A program made the position numbers and the translations under genes. Under the pieces are notes generated by a model that was given only the letters and a program-made list of their open reading frames with translations, ran no database searches and was not told where the DNA came from. 58,129 bases of DNA from Profundicola sp051011115. GTDB taxonomy: Bacteria; Bacteroidota; Bacteroidia; Flavobacteriales; Weeksellaceae. Of the stretch, positions 45,894-53,528 are shown piece after piece (the first letter of the stretch is position 1; each line of letters starts with the position of its first letter). Location: contig JBPCUN010000082.1 of NCBI GenBank assembly GCA_051011115.1, forward strand, positions 1-58,129, given 5' to 3'.

Positions 45894-47134
45894 TCTTCTA
45901 AATCTAGATGAAAGATTTTATTCATTAAATCAATTACCTCATCCGCTTTTTCTGGATGTTCCATGATATGTGCGGCAAATTGATTGGTCATTTTATGAAT
46001 CAAGCGGTCTGTTAAGGGATCATCTTCTTCTACCTGAATATCTTTTTTTGCTAATTGCTTTGCCTCATGTTTTTTCAAGAACTCCATGCGTTCCTTAAAG
46101 GCTTTGATTGGCGGTACCAATTTCCTATATTCTAACCAATCCTCAAATTCCCAAAGTTTTAATCGTATAATTGTTTCAACCTTTGGTATCTCAGACATTC
46201 TACTTTCTAAGGTTTTGTTAATCACTTGAGATAATTCATCTACATTTACCACCTTCACATTTTCTAAGGAGGCAACCTCCTCGTCCACATTTTCTGGTAT
46301 AGATAAATCTATAATCAACATTTCTTTCCCTTCTGGCAATAAATCCTTGGTAATCGTAGGTTTCGGTGCCCCTGTGGCTACGATTAAGATGTCAGTAGAT
46401 TTTAAAACATCTGAAAGCTCTTCAATCTTTCTCGTGGTTAAATTGAGCTTATCACTTAAAGCCTCTGCCTTTTCATATGTTCTATTAACGAGCGTTATAT
46501 GCTTATTGTCTGAATGTTTGATGAGGTTCTCACAGGTATTTCTACCAATTTTACCTGTTCCGAATAAAACAATATTCTTTTGATTAAAATCTGGTACATT
46601 TTGAACAATGTATTGTACGGCAGCATAAGAAACTGAAGTTGCACCATCACTCAGAGATGTTTCGTTCTTGATTTGCTTGCTAATTTGGATAGCGGTATTC
46701 ATGATGCGTTCCATCGTGGCATTCGCAGTTCCTTTATTCTTGAATTTCTTAAAAGCTTTTCTCATCTGAGCCAGCACTTCAAAATCTCCTAGAATTTGAC
46801 TTTCTATCCCTGTAGAAACTCGGAACATATGATTGATAGCCTCTCTACCACTCTTCAAAAATGTAATTTCTCTAAACTCCTCTACATCACCGTTCACCTG
46901 CTCACTATAAGCTTCTAGCATCTTCTCTGGTTCTGGAGAAAAGTAATAAACCTCTGTTCTATTACAAGTAGAAAGCACAAAAAATTCTTCTGCATTGACG
47001 CTTTTCGCTTTTTGAATAAACTCATCGGTGTAATCATCAAAGAAAGAATACTTCCCCCGGGTATCTACATCAGCCTTTTCGTAACTGAGTCCTAATACAT
47101 GAAAATCTTGTATACTGTTTTCCATAAGAATCAT
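45890..47134 (-). CDS. hemA: Glutamyl-tRNA reductase
   Basis: This 414-residue NADPH enzyme makes glutamate-1-semialdehyde from glutamyl-tRNA, the entry point of heme synthesis. The active-site Cys is in LSTCNRTEVYYF, the His-containing segment is MFRVSTGIESQILGDFEVLAQ (21 residues across about 109-129), and the NADPH motif is LFGTGKIGRNTCENL. The start may be at Met4 (MENSIQDF), since two ATG codons lie close together. It is the first gene of hemA-hemC-hemD-hemE. Confidence 0.96.
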   Translation of the reverse strand: MILMENSIQDFHVLGLSYEKADVDTRGKYSFFDDYTDEFIQKAKSVNAEEFFVLSTCNRTEVYYFSPEPEKMLEAYSEQVNGDVEEFREITFLKSGREAINHMFRVSTGIESQILGDFEVLAQMRKAFKKFKNKGTANATMERIMNTAIQISKQIKNETSLSDGATSVSYAAVQYIVQNVPDFNQKNIVLFGTGKIGRNTCENLIKHSDNKHITLVNRTYEKAEALSDKLNLTTRKIEELSDVLKSTDILIVATGAPKPTITKDLLPEGKEMLIIDLSIPENVDEEVASLENVKVVNVDELSQVINKTLESRMSEIPKVETIIRLKLWEFEDWLEYRKLVPPIKAFKERMEFLKKHEAKQLAKKDIQVEEDDPLTDRLIHKMTNQFAAHIMEHPEKADEVIDLMNKIFHLDLEE

Positions 47135-47202
47135 GCAAAGATAGCAAGAATAAATAGAACCATTTTATGACTAGGGTAATGAAAACGCTGTACATTAATT
47201 AA

Positions 47203-48393
47203 TTATAATGATTCTTTTAAACCTAATTCTATATTAATTACAGTTCCCTTGTCTTTGGCACTGGATTGAACGTATATTTTACCCTTGTGATAATCATTGA
47301 TAATTCTTTTGGCCAAGCTTAAACCTAATCCCCAGCCACGCTTTTTGGTTGTATAACCAGGTTCAAAGATTCGATTCTGAAGCCCCACAGGGATTCCTGG
47401 GCCATCATCTGATACAGATATAATCGCTTTATGATTTTGTTGTATGAGTTTTAATTCAATCTTACCGCGGTTTTGCATGGCATCTACCGCATTACGTACC
47501 AAATTTTCTATAACCCAACTCAACAACTCTGGATTACAATCAACTTGCAGTTCTTTTACCTTTACTCTCATTTGAAAATCAATTCCCGAGGATATTCTTG
47601 GTTTTAAATAATCATATGAGTTTTCTACAATCTCTACAATATTATGTTCTTTTAACTCTGGAACGGAACCTATTTTGCTAAAACGCTCTGCAATCTGTTG
47701 CAATCGCTTGACATCACTATCCATTTCATCCATTATGGTTTCATCAACGTGTTCTAGTCTAAGTATTTCTATCCAGCCCATTAGAGAAGAAAGTGGTGTG
47801 CCTATTTGATGTGCGGTTTCCTTAGCCATTCCAGCCCAAAGAAAGTTTTTTTGAGATTCATTCAATGTTCTGAAATACCATACCGTGAATGCTGTAAAGG
47901 CAAGTATAATCAACACCAACACCAAGGGATAATATTTTAATTGAGTTAAAAGGGAAGAATTTTGATAATAAATCTGCTGTGTTCCGAATGGTAAATCAAC
48001 CGCAATAGGTGCATGTTGCGCTGCCATTCGGTCTAATGTGTTTTGCAGATAGACTGAATCTGTTCTTAACTTTTCTTCTTGGTCATCAAGATTCTTCACA
48101 TAAGACAACTCGCCCATTTCATCCACTAGAATCATAGGCATAGAAGTGTTATCCTCACTTATCTTTAAAATTAATGCTCTTGTCTGGTCAGATATATCTA
48201 AGGCATTGGCCTGCAACTCAATCCCCATCACAATGGTTTCCATCTTATTTTGTTCCTGAACTTTTAATTTTTGGACGATGACATTAGAAAACCCCAAAGT
48301 AACGATCACAATACAAAGCGCCACGATAAACCCAAACCATTTATTAATGTTCCTATGTTTAAAGAGTTTATTTTTAATTCTATTTTTCTGCAT
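47203..48393 (-). CDS. Sensor histidine kinase
   Basis: A 396-residue membrane kinase with two transmembrane helices (about 20-42 and 156-174) enclosing a periplasmic domain of about 110 residues. The HisKA box has the phospho-acceptor His195 in GMAKETAHQIGTPLSSLMGW, the N-box is ENLVRNAVDAMQ, and the ATP lid has DDGPGIP and RGWGLGLSLAKRII. No response regulator gene is adjacent, so it is an orphan in this window. It lies 68 bp before hemA on the same strand, but a regulatory tie to heme synthesis is not shown. Confidence 0.92.
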   Translation of the reverse strand: MQKNRIKNKLFKHRNINKWFGFIVALCIVIVTLGFSNVIVQKLKVQEQNKMETIVMGIELQANALDISDQTRALILKISEDNTSMPMILVDEMGELSYVKNLDDQEEKLRTDSVYLQNTLDRMAAQHAPIAVDLPFGTQQIYYQNSSLLTQLKYYPLVLVLIILAFTAFTVWYFRTLNESQKNFLWAGMAKETAHQIGTPLSSLMGWIEILRLEHVDETIMDEMDSDVKRLQQIAERFSKIGSVPELKEHNIVEIVENSYDYLKPRISSGIDFQMRVKVKELQVDCNPELLSWVIENLVRNAVDAMQNRGKIELKLIQQNHKAIISVSDDGPGIPVGLQNRIFEPGYTTKKRGWGLGLSLAKRIINDYHKGKIYVQSSAKDKGTVINIELGLKESL

Positions 48394-48513
48394 GCTTTGT
48401 GGTAATTCAGGTAGCGATGAATGGGCTTTTTTCTTTACTAATTAATTTTATAAAAGATATTGATTCTTACAGACTTTAGACTGGTGATCTTATTTGAATT
48501 CTTGCAAATTTCG

Positions 48514-48521
48514 TATATTTA
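48514..48521 (+). promoter_or_regulatory. -7 promoter box of the M20 dipeptidase gene
   Basis: TATATTTA (one mismatch from TAnnTTTG) lies 17 bp after a TTTG at 48493-48496, a fitting -33/-7 spacing, and 27 bp before the start codon at 48549. Confidence 0.45.
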
Positions 48522-48548
48522 CGTGATTAGTCAAAGAAAAGTAATTGA

Positions 48549-49931
48549 ATGGAGAATACACAAAATTTTATTGAAGAAAACAAACAAAGGTTCTTAGACG
48601 AGCTTTTTGAATTGCTTAGAATACCCTCTATTAGTGCAGACCCTGCTTTTACGCAAGACGTGCTAGATACTGCGGACAAAGTAGCTGATTTCTTGAAAAA
48701 AGCGAAAGTGGAAAATGTGGAGGTTTGCGAAACTAAAGGATACCCTGTAGTCTATGGCGATAAAATAATAGATGAAAATTTACCTACTGTTTTAATTTAC
48801 GGGCACTATGATGTGCAACCACCAGATCCATTAGATTTATGGGAATCTGGACCATTTGAGCCAGTGATTAAGAAAACTGAAATTCACCCAGAAGGTGCTA
48901 TTTTTGCGAGAGGTTCTGCCGATGACAAGGGGCAATTCTTTATGCATGTGAAAGCTGTAGAGGCTATGATTGCAACCAATGAATTACCTTGTAATGTAAA
49001 ATTCATGATTGAAGGTGAAGAAGAAGTTGGCTCTGAAAGTCTTGGTACTTTTGTAAAAGAAATCAAAGAGAAATTAAAGAATGATGTGATCCTAATTTCT
49101 GACACTAGTCTTGTAGCCAAAGATGTTCCTAGTTTATGTACTGGTTTGCGTGGATTGAGCTATGTAGAGGTGAAAGTAAAAGGACCAGATAAGGATCTAC
49201 ATTCAGGTTTATATGGTGGTGCTGTACCTAACCCTATCAATGTATTGTGCGATATGATTAGCAAATTGCATGATGAAAACAACCATATCACCATCCCTGG
49301 CTTCTATGATGATGTAGAGGATTTGAGTGATGAGGAGCGTGCAGAAATGGCTAAAGTTCCATTTAATTTAGAGATTTATAAAAAGTCTATTGGCATCAAT
49401 GATGTCATGGGAGAAAAAGGGTATTCTACCAACGAAAGAAACTCTATACGCCCGACACTCGATGTGAATGGTATTTGGGGTGGCTATATTGGTGAAGGAG
49501 CTAAAACAGTAATTCCATCTTATGCACAAGCTAAGATTTCTATGCGTTTGGTGCCAGATCAAGATCCAGATAAGATTACAAAATTATTTGCAGACTACTT
49601 TAAATCTATTGCGCCAGAAGCCGTGGAGGTAACTTGCACACCGCATCATGGTGGACAATCTTATGTATTGCCAATTGACGGAAAAGGGTATAAAGCTGCG
49701 AAAAAAGCCATGACCAAAACATTTGATAAAGAGGCAATTCCTTTTAGAAGTGGTGGGAGCATACCAATTGTGGCATTGTTTGAGCAAGAACTAGAAAGTA
49801 AATGTGTTCTTATGGGATTCGGATTAGATTCTGACGTTATCCATTCTCCTAATGAGAACTATGGTTTATTTAATTTCTACAAAGGAATTGAAACTATCCC
49901 ATATTTCTTTAAGTTCTACACAGAAGCTTAA
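48549..49931 (+). CDS. M20-family dipeptidase
   Basis: This 460-residue cytoplasmic metallopeptidase is similar to CNDP-type dipeptidases. The zinc ligands and catalytic residues are in YGHYDVQPPDP (His86, Asp88), RGSADDKGQF (Asp125 region) and EGEEEVGSES (Glu157/158). PFRSGGSIPIVALFEQEL and GLDSDVIHSPNEN complete the conserved set, and the dimerisation domain lies in the middle (about 195-350). It ends in a strong terminator. The exact dipeptide substrate is not known. Confidence 0.93.
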   Translation: MENTQNFIEENKQRFLDELFELLRIPSISADPAFTQDVLDTADKVADFLKKAKVENVEVCETKGYPVVYGDKIIDENLPTVLIYGHYDVQPPDPLDLWESGPFEPVIKKTEIHPEGAIFARGSADDKGQFFMHVKAVEAMIATNELPCNVKFMIEGEEEVGSESLGTFVKEIKEKLKNDVILISDTSLVAKDVPSLCTGLRGLSYVEVKVKGPDKDLHSGLYGGAVPNPINVLCDMISKLHDENNHITIPGFYDDVEDLSDEERAEMAKVPFNLEIYKKSIGINDVMGEKGYSTNERNSIRPTLDVNGIWGGYIGEGAKTVIPSYAQAKISMRLVPDQDPDKITKLFADYFKSIAPEAVEVTCTPHHGGQSYVLPIDGKGYKAAKKAMTKTFDKEAIPFRSGGSIPIVALFEQELESKCVLMGFGLDSDVIHSPNENYGLFNFYKGIETIPYFFKFYTEA

Positions 49932-49954
49932 TCTTACACATTTATAAAAATGAC

Positions 49955-49984
49955 AAAAACCGCTTCGGAATGAGGCGGTTTTTT
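49955..49984 (+). terminator. Terminator after the M20 dipeptidase gene
   Basis: AAAAACCGCTTC pairs with GAGGCGGTTTTT (12 bp, one G-U pair, loop GGAAT) and is followed by more T residues. Confidence 0.9.
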
Positions 49985-50009
49985 GGTTTAATTTTTTATT
50001 ATATAATTA

Positions 50010-50017
50010 TATATTTG
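50010..50017 (+). promoter_or_regulatory. -7 promoter box before a 22-codon frame
   Basis: TATATTTG is a perfect TAnnTTTG match on the plus strand. A TTTTGG stretch lies about 24 bp upstream as a possible -33 element. Transcription would run toward the convergent nucleotidyltransferase gene. Confidence 0.35.
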
Positions 50018-50041
50018 ATATGGTTATTATCTAATATAATT

Positions 50042-50110
50042 ATGTCGGCAGAAGATTTTGAATTTTTTATAAATGATGAAATAATTTCAAAACTTTATCA
50101 AAAACAATAA
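50042..50110 (+). CDS. Possible 22-residue small protein
   Basis: A short frame (ATG at 50042, TAA at 50108) encodes MSAEDFEFFINDEIISKLYQ plus Lys-Gln. It follows a good -7 box by 24 bp and ends 3 bp before the convergent nucleotidyltransferase stop codon. The composition is protein-like (acidic start, basic end), but the frame is short enough to be chance or the remains of a larger gene. No family is recognised. Confidence 0.25.
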   Translation: MSAEDFEFFINDEIISKLYQKQ

Positions 50111-50113
50111 TTT

Positions 50114-50881
50114 TTATAAATTCAAATATAATTGGTCATTAATTTCATTTCCTTCATATAAATGCTCAATCATCGTTTTAAGGTCGCTTGCACTTAAGGA
50201 TAAATATTTCGGGTATTGCAATTGTTTTTCTCTTAAGATTTCAATTGGGTCTAATTGATTATCTCTAAATTGACCGATTTTATCTATCAAATAATTTTTA
50301 GTATTATTTGAAAATTGTATATTATCTTTTTGTTTAAGGTAAAACGCTCTTAAAATATTTGCCTCAGTCGTAGGATTTAAATTTTTATAAATTGGAGATT
50401 TTAATAAAATATCAAGTTTTTTATTTTTTACATATGATAAATAGTTCTGAATGTTACTATTAAATGTATGAACGTTAATAACTAATGAATCGTAATTATA
50501 AAAACATCCTTTTGCAATACTACTAAGCTTATCCTTATCATTAAGTCTGACAAGCTGATTCTTAAAAGCCCAATTATTTTCTATACTCCACATGTCAACA
50601 ATTAAGTTTTCAAATTGCAATTTTATTCCATTATGCCTATTTATAGTATAATAACAATTAGATTCATCGATAATCTCGATTAACTTTGTGTTATCCAAAT
50701 CAATTATTATATCTAAGTCTCTTGAGCTCTTAGAATTTAGGAAGTCCCTAAAGTATCCACCGACAATATATGCACTACCATACACAAATATATTATACAA
50801 CAAGTATTTGAATTCAGGATTCCTTTGCAAGTCTAAGTTTAAATGTACTTTGAAATTTGATTTTATAGTTCTATAATCCAC
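50114..50881 (-). CDS. Stand-alone class II nucleotidyltransferase (poly(A) polymerase/CCA-adding head)
   Basis: A 255-residue protein whose first ~140 residues fit the head domain of tRNA CCA-adding and poly(A) polymerases. It has GSAYIVGGYFRDFL (35-48), the catalytic SRDLDIIIDL (Asp55 and Asp57), and a third carboxylate in LIVDMWS (about Asp96). The C-terminal ~100 residues are helical (TTEANILRAFYLKQKDNIQF). It is far shorter than housekeeping CCA enzymes (about 400-470) and lacks their usual neck and tail, so it is unlikely to be the cell's CCA enzyme. It lies 3 bp after a dNTP triphosphohydrolase gene. The pair is AT-rich and has an accessory look. The substrate is unknown. Confidence 0.75.
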   Translation of the reverse strand: MDYRTIKSNFKVHLNLDLQRNPEFKYLLYNIFVYGSAYIVGGYFRDFLNSKSSRDLDIIIDLDNTKLIEIIDESNCYYTINRHNGIKLQFENLIVDMWSIENNWAFKNQLVRLNDKDKLSSIAKGCFYNYDSLVINVHTFNSNIQNYLSYVKNKKLDILLKSPIYKNLNPTTEANILRAFYLKQKDNIQFSNNTKNYLIDKIGQFRDNQLDPIEILREKQLQYPKYLSLSASDLKTMIEHLYEGNEINDQLYLNL

Positions 50882-50884
50882 ATT

Positions 50885-52255
50885 TTAAATCTTTATACCT
50901 TTTAACTGTTGAAATAGCCTAATTGCATACCTATCGGTCATCCCACTAATAAAGTCAACAATTAACTGAAGCTTTTTGTATTCTGAATTTGGATAATTTT
51001 CAATTTCTTCATATACTTTTCTATGGTTTGTGGAAATTATCTTATAAATACGAGCCTCTAAATTGTTTCCACTTGATTTAAAAGATTCACTTTGTGACGC
51101 ATGAACAAAGATTTCCAACAATCCATATATTGCTTCCCACCCCGCAATTTCCTTCTTTAAAATTGTCTTATCGTCAAAAACAATACGTTGAAGAGATTTA
51201 TACGCTTCTCTTATATCCTTTGCACCTGAAATATCAATAATTTCATCCTCTAATGTTCCTTCCATAATTTCGTCATAATTTTCATCAAATGATTTGACAA
51301 TATTTTCTATCATAATCTTTTGCGTGAAAATCCGAAACTTTTGGGTAATTAATGATGAATCAATATTTCTTTTATTACTATATTCTAATCTCAGATTACT
51401 AATTTTATTTAATACAGCGTCTTTGTTATCGGTTAAGTTTTCTGAAAATATTTTTTCGATATCATTCAAATTAATTTTACCTAATTTCACACCATCTTCT
51501 ATATCAGCTGCACTATAGGCAATATCATCAGCTGCTTCTAATAAATAAACTACAGGATGCCTTCTATTTCTTAGTTTTAAGTAATCATTAATTTTTTTAT
51601 AGGTTTTTGTTTCGGTAACAAAATAACCAAACTTTTTCTTGGCAATTTCAGTAGTAGGTTTTTTATTACCTTCTAAAGAGTTCGAAGGATATTTAATAAT
51701 TGAAGCTAAGCTAGAATAATTTAGGTTATATCCATATTCATCTCCAAAATAGTATAATTTTGATAAAATTCGAAATGTTTGAACATTACCATCAAAATTT
51801 TCAAAATCCGCTTTCTCAAGATTAGAAAGAGTTGTTTTGGTGTTATTTTCAAAATAGTTTTTAAAGAATTTTTTAATGGCTTCCTCACCAAAGTGACCAA
51901 AAGGTGGATTACCTAAATCATGAATTAGACCAGCAACTCTCAATAAAGAACTTAAATTACCTTTTAATTCTTTATCTAACTCACCTTTTTTTAGCAATAA
52001 ATTCTCAATGCTTTGACCAATAGAACTGGCCAAATATGACACTTCTAAGGAATGTGTAAGTCTGGTTCTAATAAAATCACTTTCTTCTAATGGGAAAACC
52101 TGAGTTTTATCTTGTAATCTTCGTATTGGGGAACTTGAAATTAACCGACCATAATCATTCTCAAATGGATTACGACCATCACTATCAATAGTTTTAGATT
52201 TACCTCTAAATCTTTTTTCTTCTAAAATTAATCTCCACTTCTCTTTATATCTCAT
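50885..52255 (-). CDS. HD-domain deoxyguanosine triphosphate triphosphohydrolase-like protein
   Basis: A 456-residue dNTPase of the Dgt/SAMHD1-like HD superfamily, which splits dNTPs to deoxynucleoside and triphosphate. The family opening is RRLQDKTQVFPLEESDFIRT and RLTHSLEV (His68), the HD motif is AGLIHDLGNPPFGH (His112, Asp113), and the last metal ligand is in EAADDIAYSAADIEDG (about Asp243/244). All metal residues are intact. It is the first gene of a two-gene unit with the nucleotidyltransferase. Dgt-type enzymes are housekeeping regulators in some bacteria and anti-phage effectors in others. The partner gene favours a specialised role, which is inference. Confidence 0.9.
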   Translation of the reverse strand: MRYKEKWRLILEEKRFRGKSKTIDSDGRNPFENDYGRLISSSPIRRLQDKTQVFPLEESDFIRTRLTHSLEVSYLASSIGQSIENLLLKKGELDKELKGNLSSLLRVAGLIHDLGNPPFGHFGEEAIKKFFKNYFENNTKTTLSNLEKADFENFDGNVQTFRILSKLYYFGDEYGYNLNYSSLASIIKYPSNSLEGNKKPTTEIAKKKFGYFVTETKTYKKINDYLKLRNRRHPVVYLLEAADDIAYSAADIEDGVKLGKINLNDIEKIFSENLTDNKDAVLNKISNLRLEYSNKRNIDSSLITQKFRIFTQKIMIENIVKSFDENYDEIMEGTLEDEIIDISGAKDIREAYKSLQRIVFDDKTILKKEIAGWEAIYGLLEIFVHASQSESFKSSGNNLEARIYKIISTNHRKVYEEIENYPNSEYKKLQLIVDFISGMTDRYAIRLFQQLKGIKI

Positions 52256-52370
52256 ATTTATACTAATATTATAAATCTAAATATACAAAAGCATATATAA
52301 ACTTTAAAGTTATGTTAAGTAAGTTATTAACCATATTAAGTAGTTATAATAATAAATACTAGATTTCTCA

Positions 52371-52521
52371 TAGCCCCGATTGTAGTGGAAATCCCGTAAA
52401 GGTAGGAGCGTAAATAAAATGCAGTTTGCTAAAGCGACCGAATGGAAGCTCTTGGGAGGCTGAGATTTTATAAGCTACAACCTGCGGAATTGGAACAAGA
52501 AGCGGGTTCTTGGCTCCTTGA
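52371..52521 (+). ncRNA. Structured RNA-like element (Flavo-1-like)
   Basis: A 150-base GC-richer island in the 270-bp gap between the dNTPase gene and the LuxE-like gene. It begins TAGCCCCGATTGTAGTGGAA and ends AGCGGGTTCTTGGCTCC. AGCC can pair with GGCT and CCCG with CGGG, which overlap as alternative or pseudoknotted pairings, and GGAGC can pair with GCTCC. The opening and closing motifs resemble an element I recall from many Flavobacteriia genomes and link to the Flavo-1 RNA motif. The name is from memory and not verified. No open frame of note crosses it. Orientation is taken from the motif order. Confidence 0.45.
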
Positions 52522-52525
52522 AAAA

Positions 52526-53515
52526 CTATGATAAAACCATTAAATTACACCCTCTAACGTCTGAGTTGTCAAACCGACCAAGGATTTCTAATTGATTGTC
52601 TGCATGATACCGGCCTAAATCATCGGTGGCGATAAAGGCACAAGAATTTACATTGGCAAAGTCGATGACATTAATTCCACCTGACTTCCCTTGTGGCACA
52701 TAACTAAAAGGATCTTCTGGATCTCGCAGTAAAATCTGCATCCATGGAGGGGTTTGGAACAGTCCATTATTCTGGGCATACGCCTGGGATAGGAGCTCTG
52801 TCATTCCATATTCTGATTGAATATGCTCAACTTGAAACGCCTGACTTAATATCTTGTGCAGTTCTTGTCTTGTGATTTCTTTTTTACGACCTTTCATTCC
52901 GCCTGTTTCAATAATGGTAACGCCCTCTAAATCCATAGGAAAGTTTTCTGCAAAGTCTATCAATGCAAACGAAACGCCGATTAAAATTACTTTTTTATTT
53001 CCTAGTTTTGCCTCTAATAAGTCTTGGGCCAATTGCTTGTGATTGTATAGATAATAGTTCTTATTTTCTTGCCCTGTTTTGGTCATCCAATAATCTACCA
53101 TATCGATAAGGGAAGAGCCAGAACGTTCAGCATAAGCAGGAAGCAAGGGAAAAACCACATAATCTTGAAAATCGCCATAAAAGTGCTTGAAACTGGCATC
53201 TAATTGCCGATGATATAATGCTATATCTGCTACATAATGCTTGCTTGGGATGCTGCCTGTGGTCCCTGAACTGGTAAATATCTTGCTTGTGGGTTCTTCT
53301 GTGGACACAATTTTGAATTCCTTGAAAAAGCTAATCGGCATAAAGGGTATTTCCATAACCTCCTGAATTTCTAATGGATTAACACCAAGAAATTGGATAA
53401 ACTTGTTATAAGTTAAATTATGCTTAGCCTGAAAATGGAATAGCTCTAAACATTTATCTTCGAAGGCTTTTGCGTTATAATCCTGAAAATGTACCGATGG
53501 AATGATCATAAACAC
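52526..53515 (-). CDS. LuxE/PaaK-like acyl-protein synthetase family protein
   Basis: A 329-residue ANL-superfamily-like protein with the AMP-binding loop FTSSGTTGSIPSKHYV (about 81-96), TIIETGGMKGRKKEITRQEL and SEYGMTELLSQAY. It resembles LuxE acyl-protein synthetases and PaaK phenylacetate-CoA ligases but is shorter than PaaK. Bacteroidota carry such genes without any lux genes, so bioluminescence is not implied. The start may be Met3 (MIIPSVHF). It lies 13 bp after the Na/Pi transporter gene and is probably cotranscribed with it. Confidence 0.85.
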   Translation of the reverse strand: MFMIIPSVHFQDYNAKAFEDKCLELFHFQAKHNLTYNKFIQFLGVNPLEIQEVMEIPFMPISFFKEFKIVSTEEPTSKIFTSSGTTGSIPSKHYVADIALYHRQLDASFKHFYGDFQDYVVFPLLPAYAERSGSSLIDMVDYWMTKTGQENKNYYLYNHKQLAQDLLEAKLGNKKVILIGVSFALIDFAENFPMDLEGVTIIETGGMKGRKKEITRQELHKILSQAFQVEHIQSEYGMTELLSQAYAQNNGLFQTPPWMQILLRDPEDPFSYVPQGKSGGINVIDFANVNSCAFIATDDLGRYHADNQLEILGRFDNSDVRGCNLMVLS

Positions 53516-53528
53516 AAAGTTACGTAAA

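Noticed and set aside
50114..50881. The nucleotidyltransferase as the housekeeping CCA-adding enzyme
   Set aside because: It is about half the usual length and lacks the conserved neck and body segments; the true enzyme is expected elsewhere.
52526..53515. LuxE-like gene as evidence of bioluminescence
   Set aside because: No luxCDAB or related genes are present, and such genes are common in non-luminous Bacteroidota.
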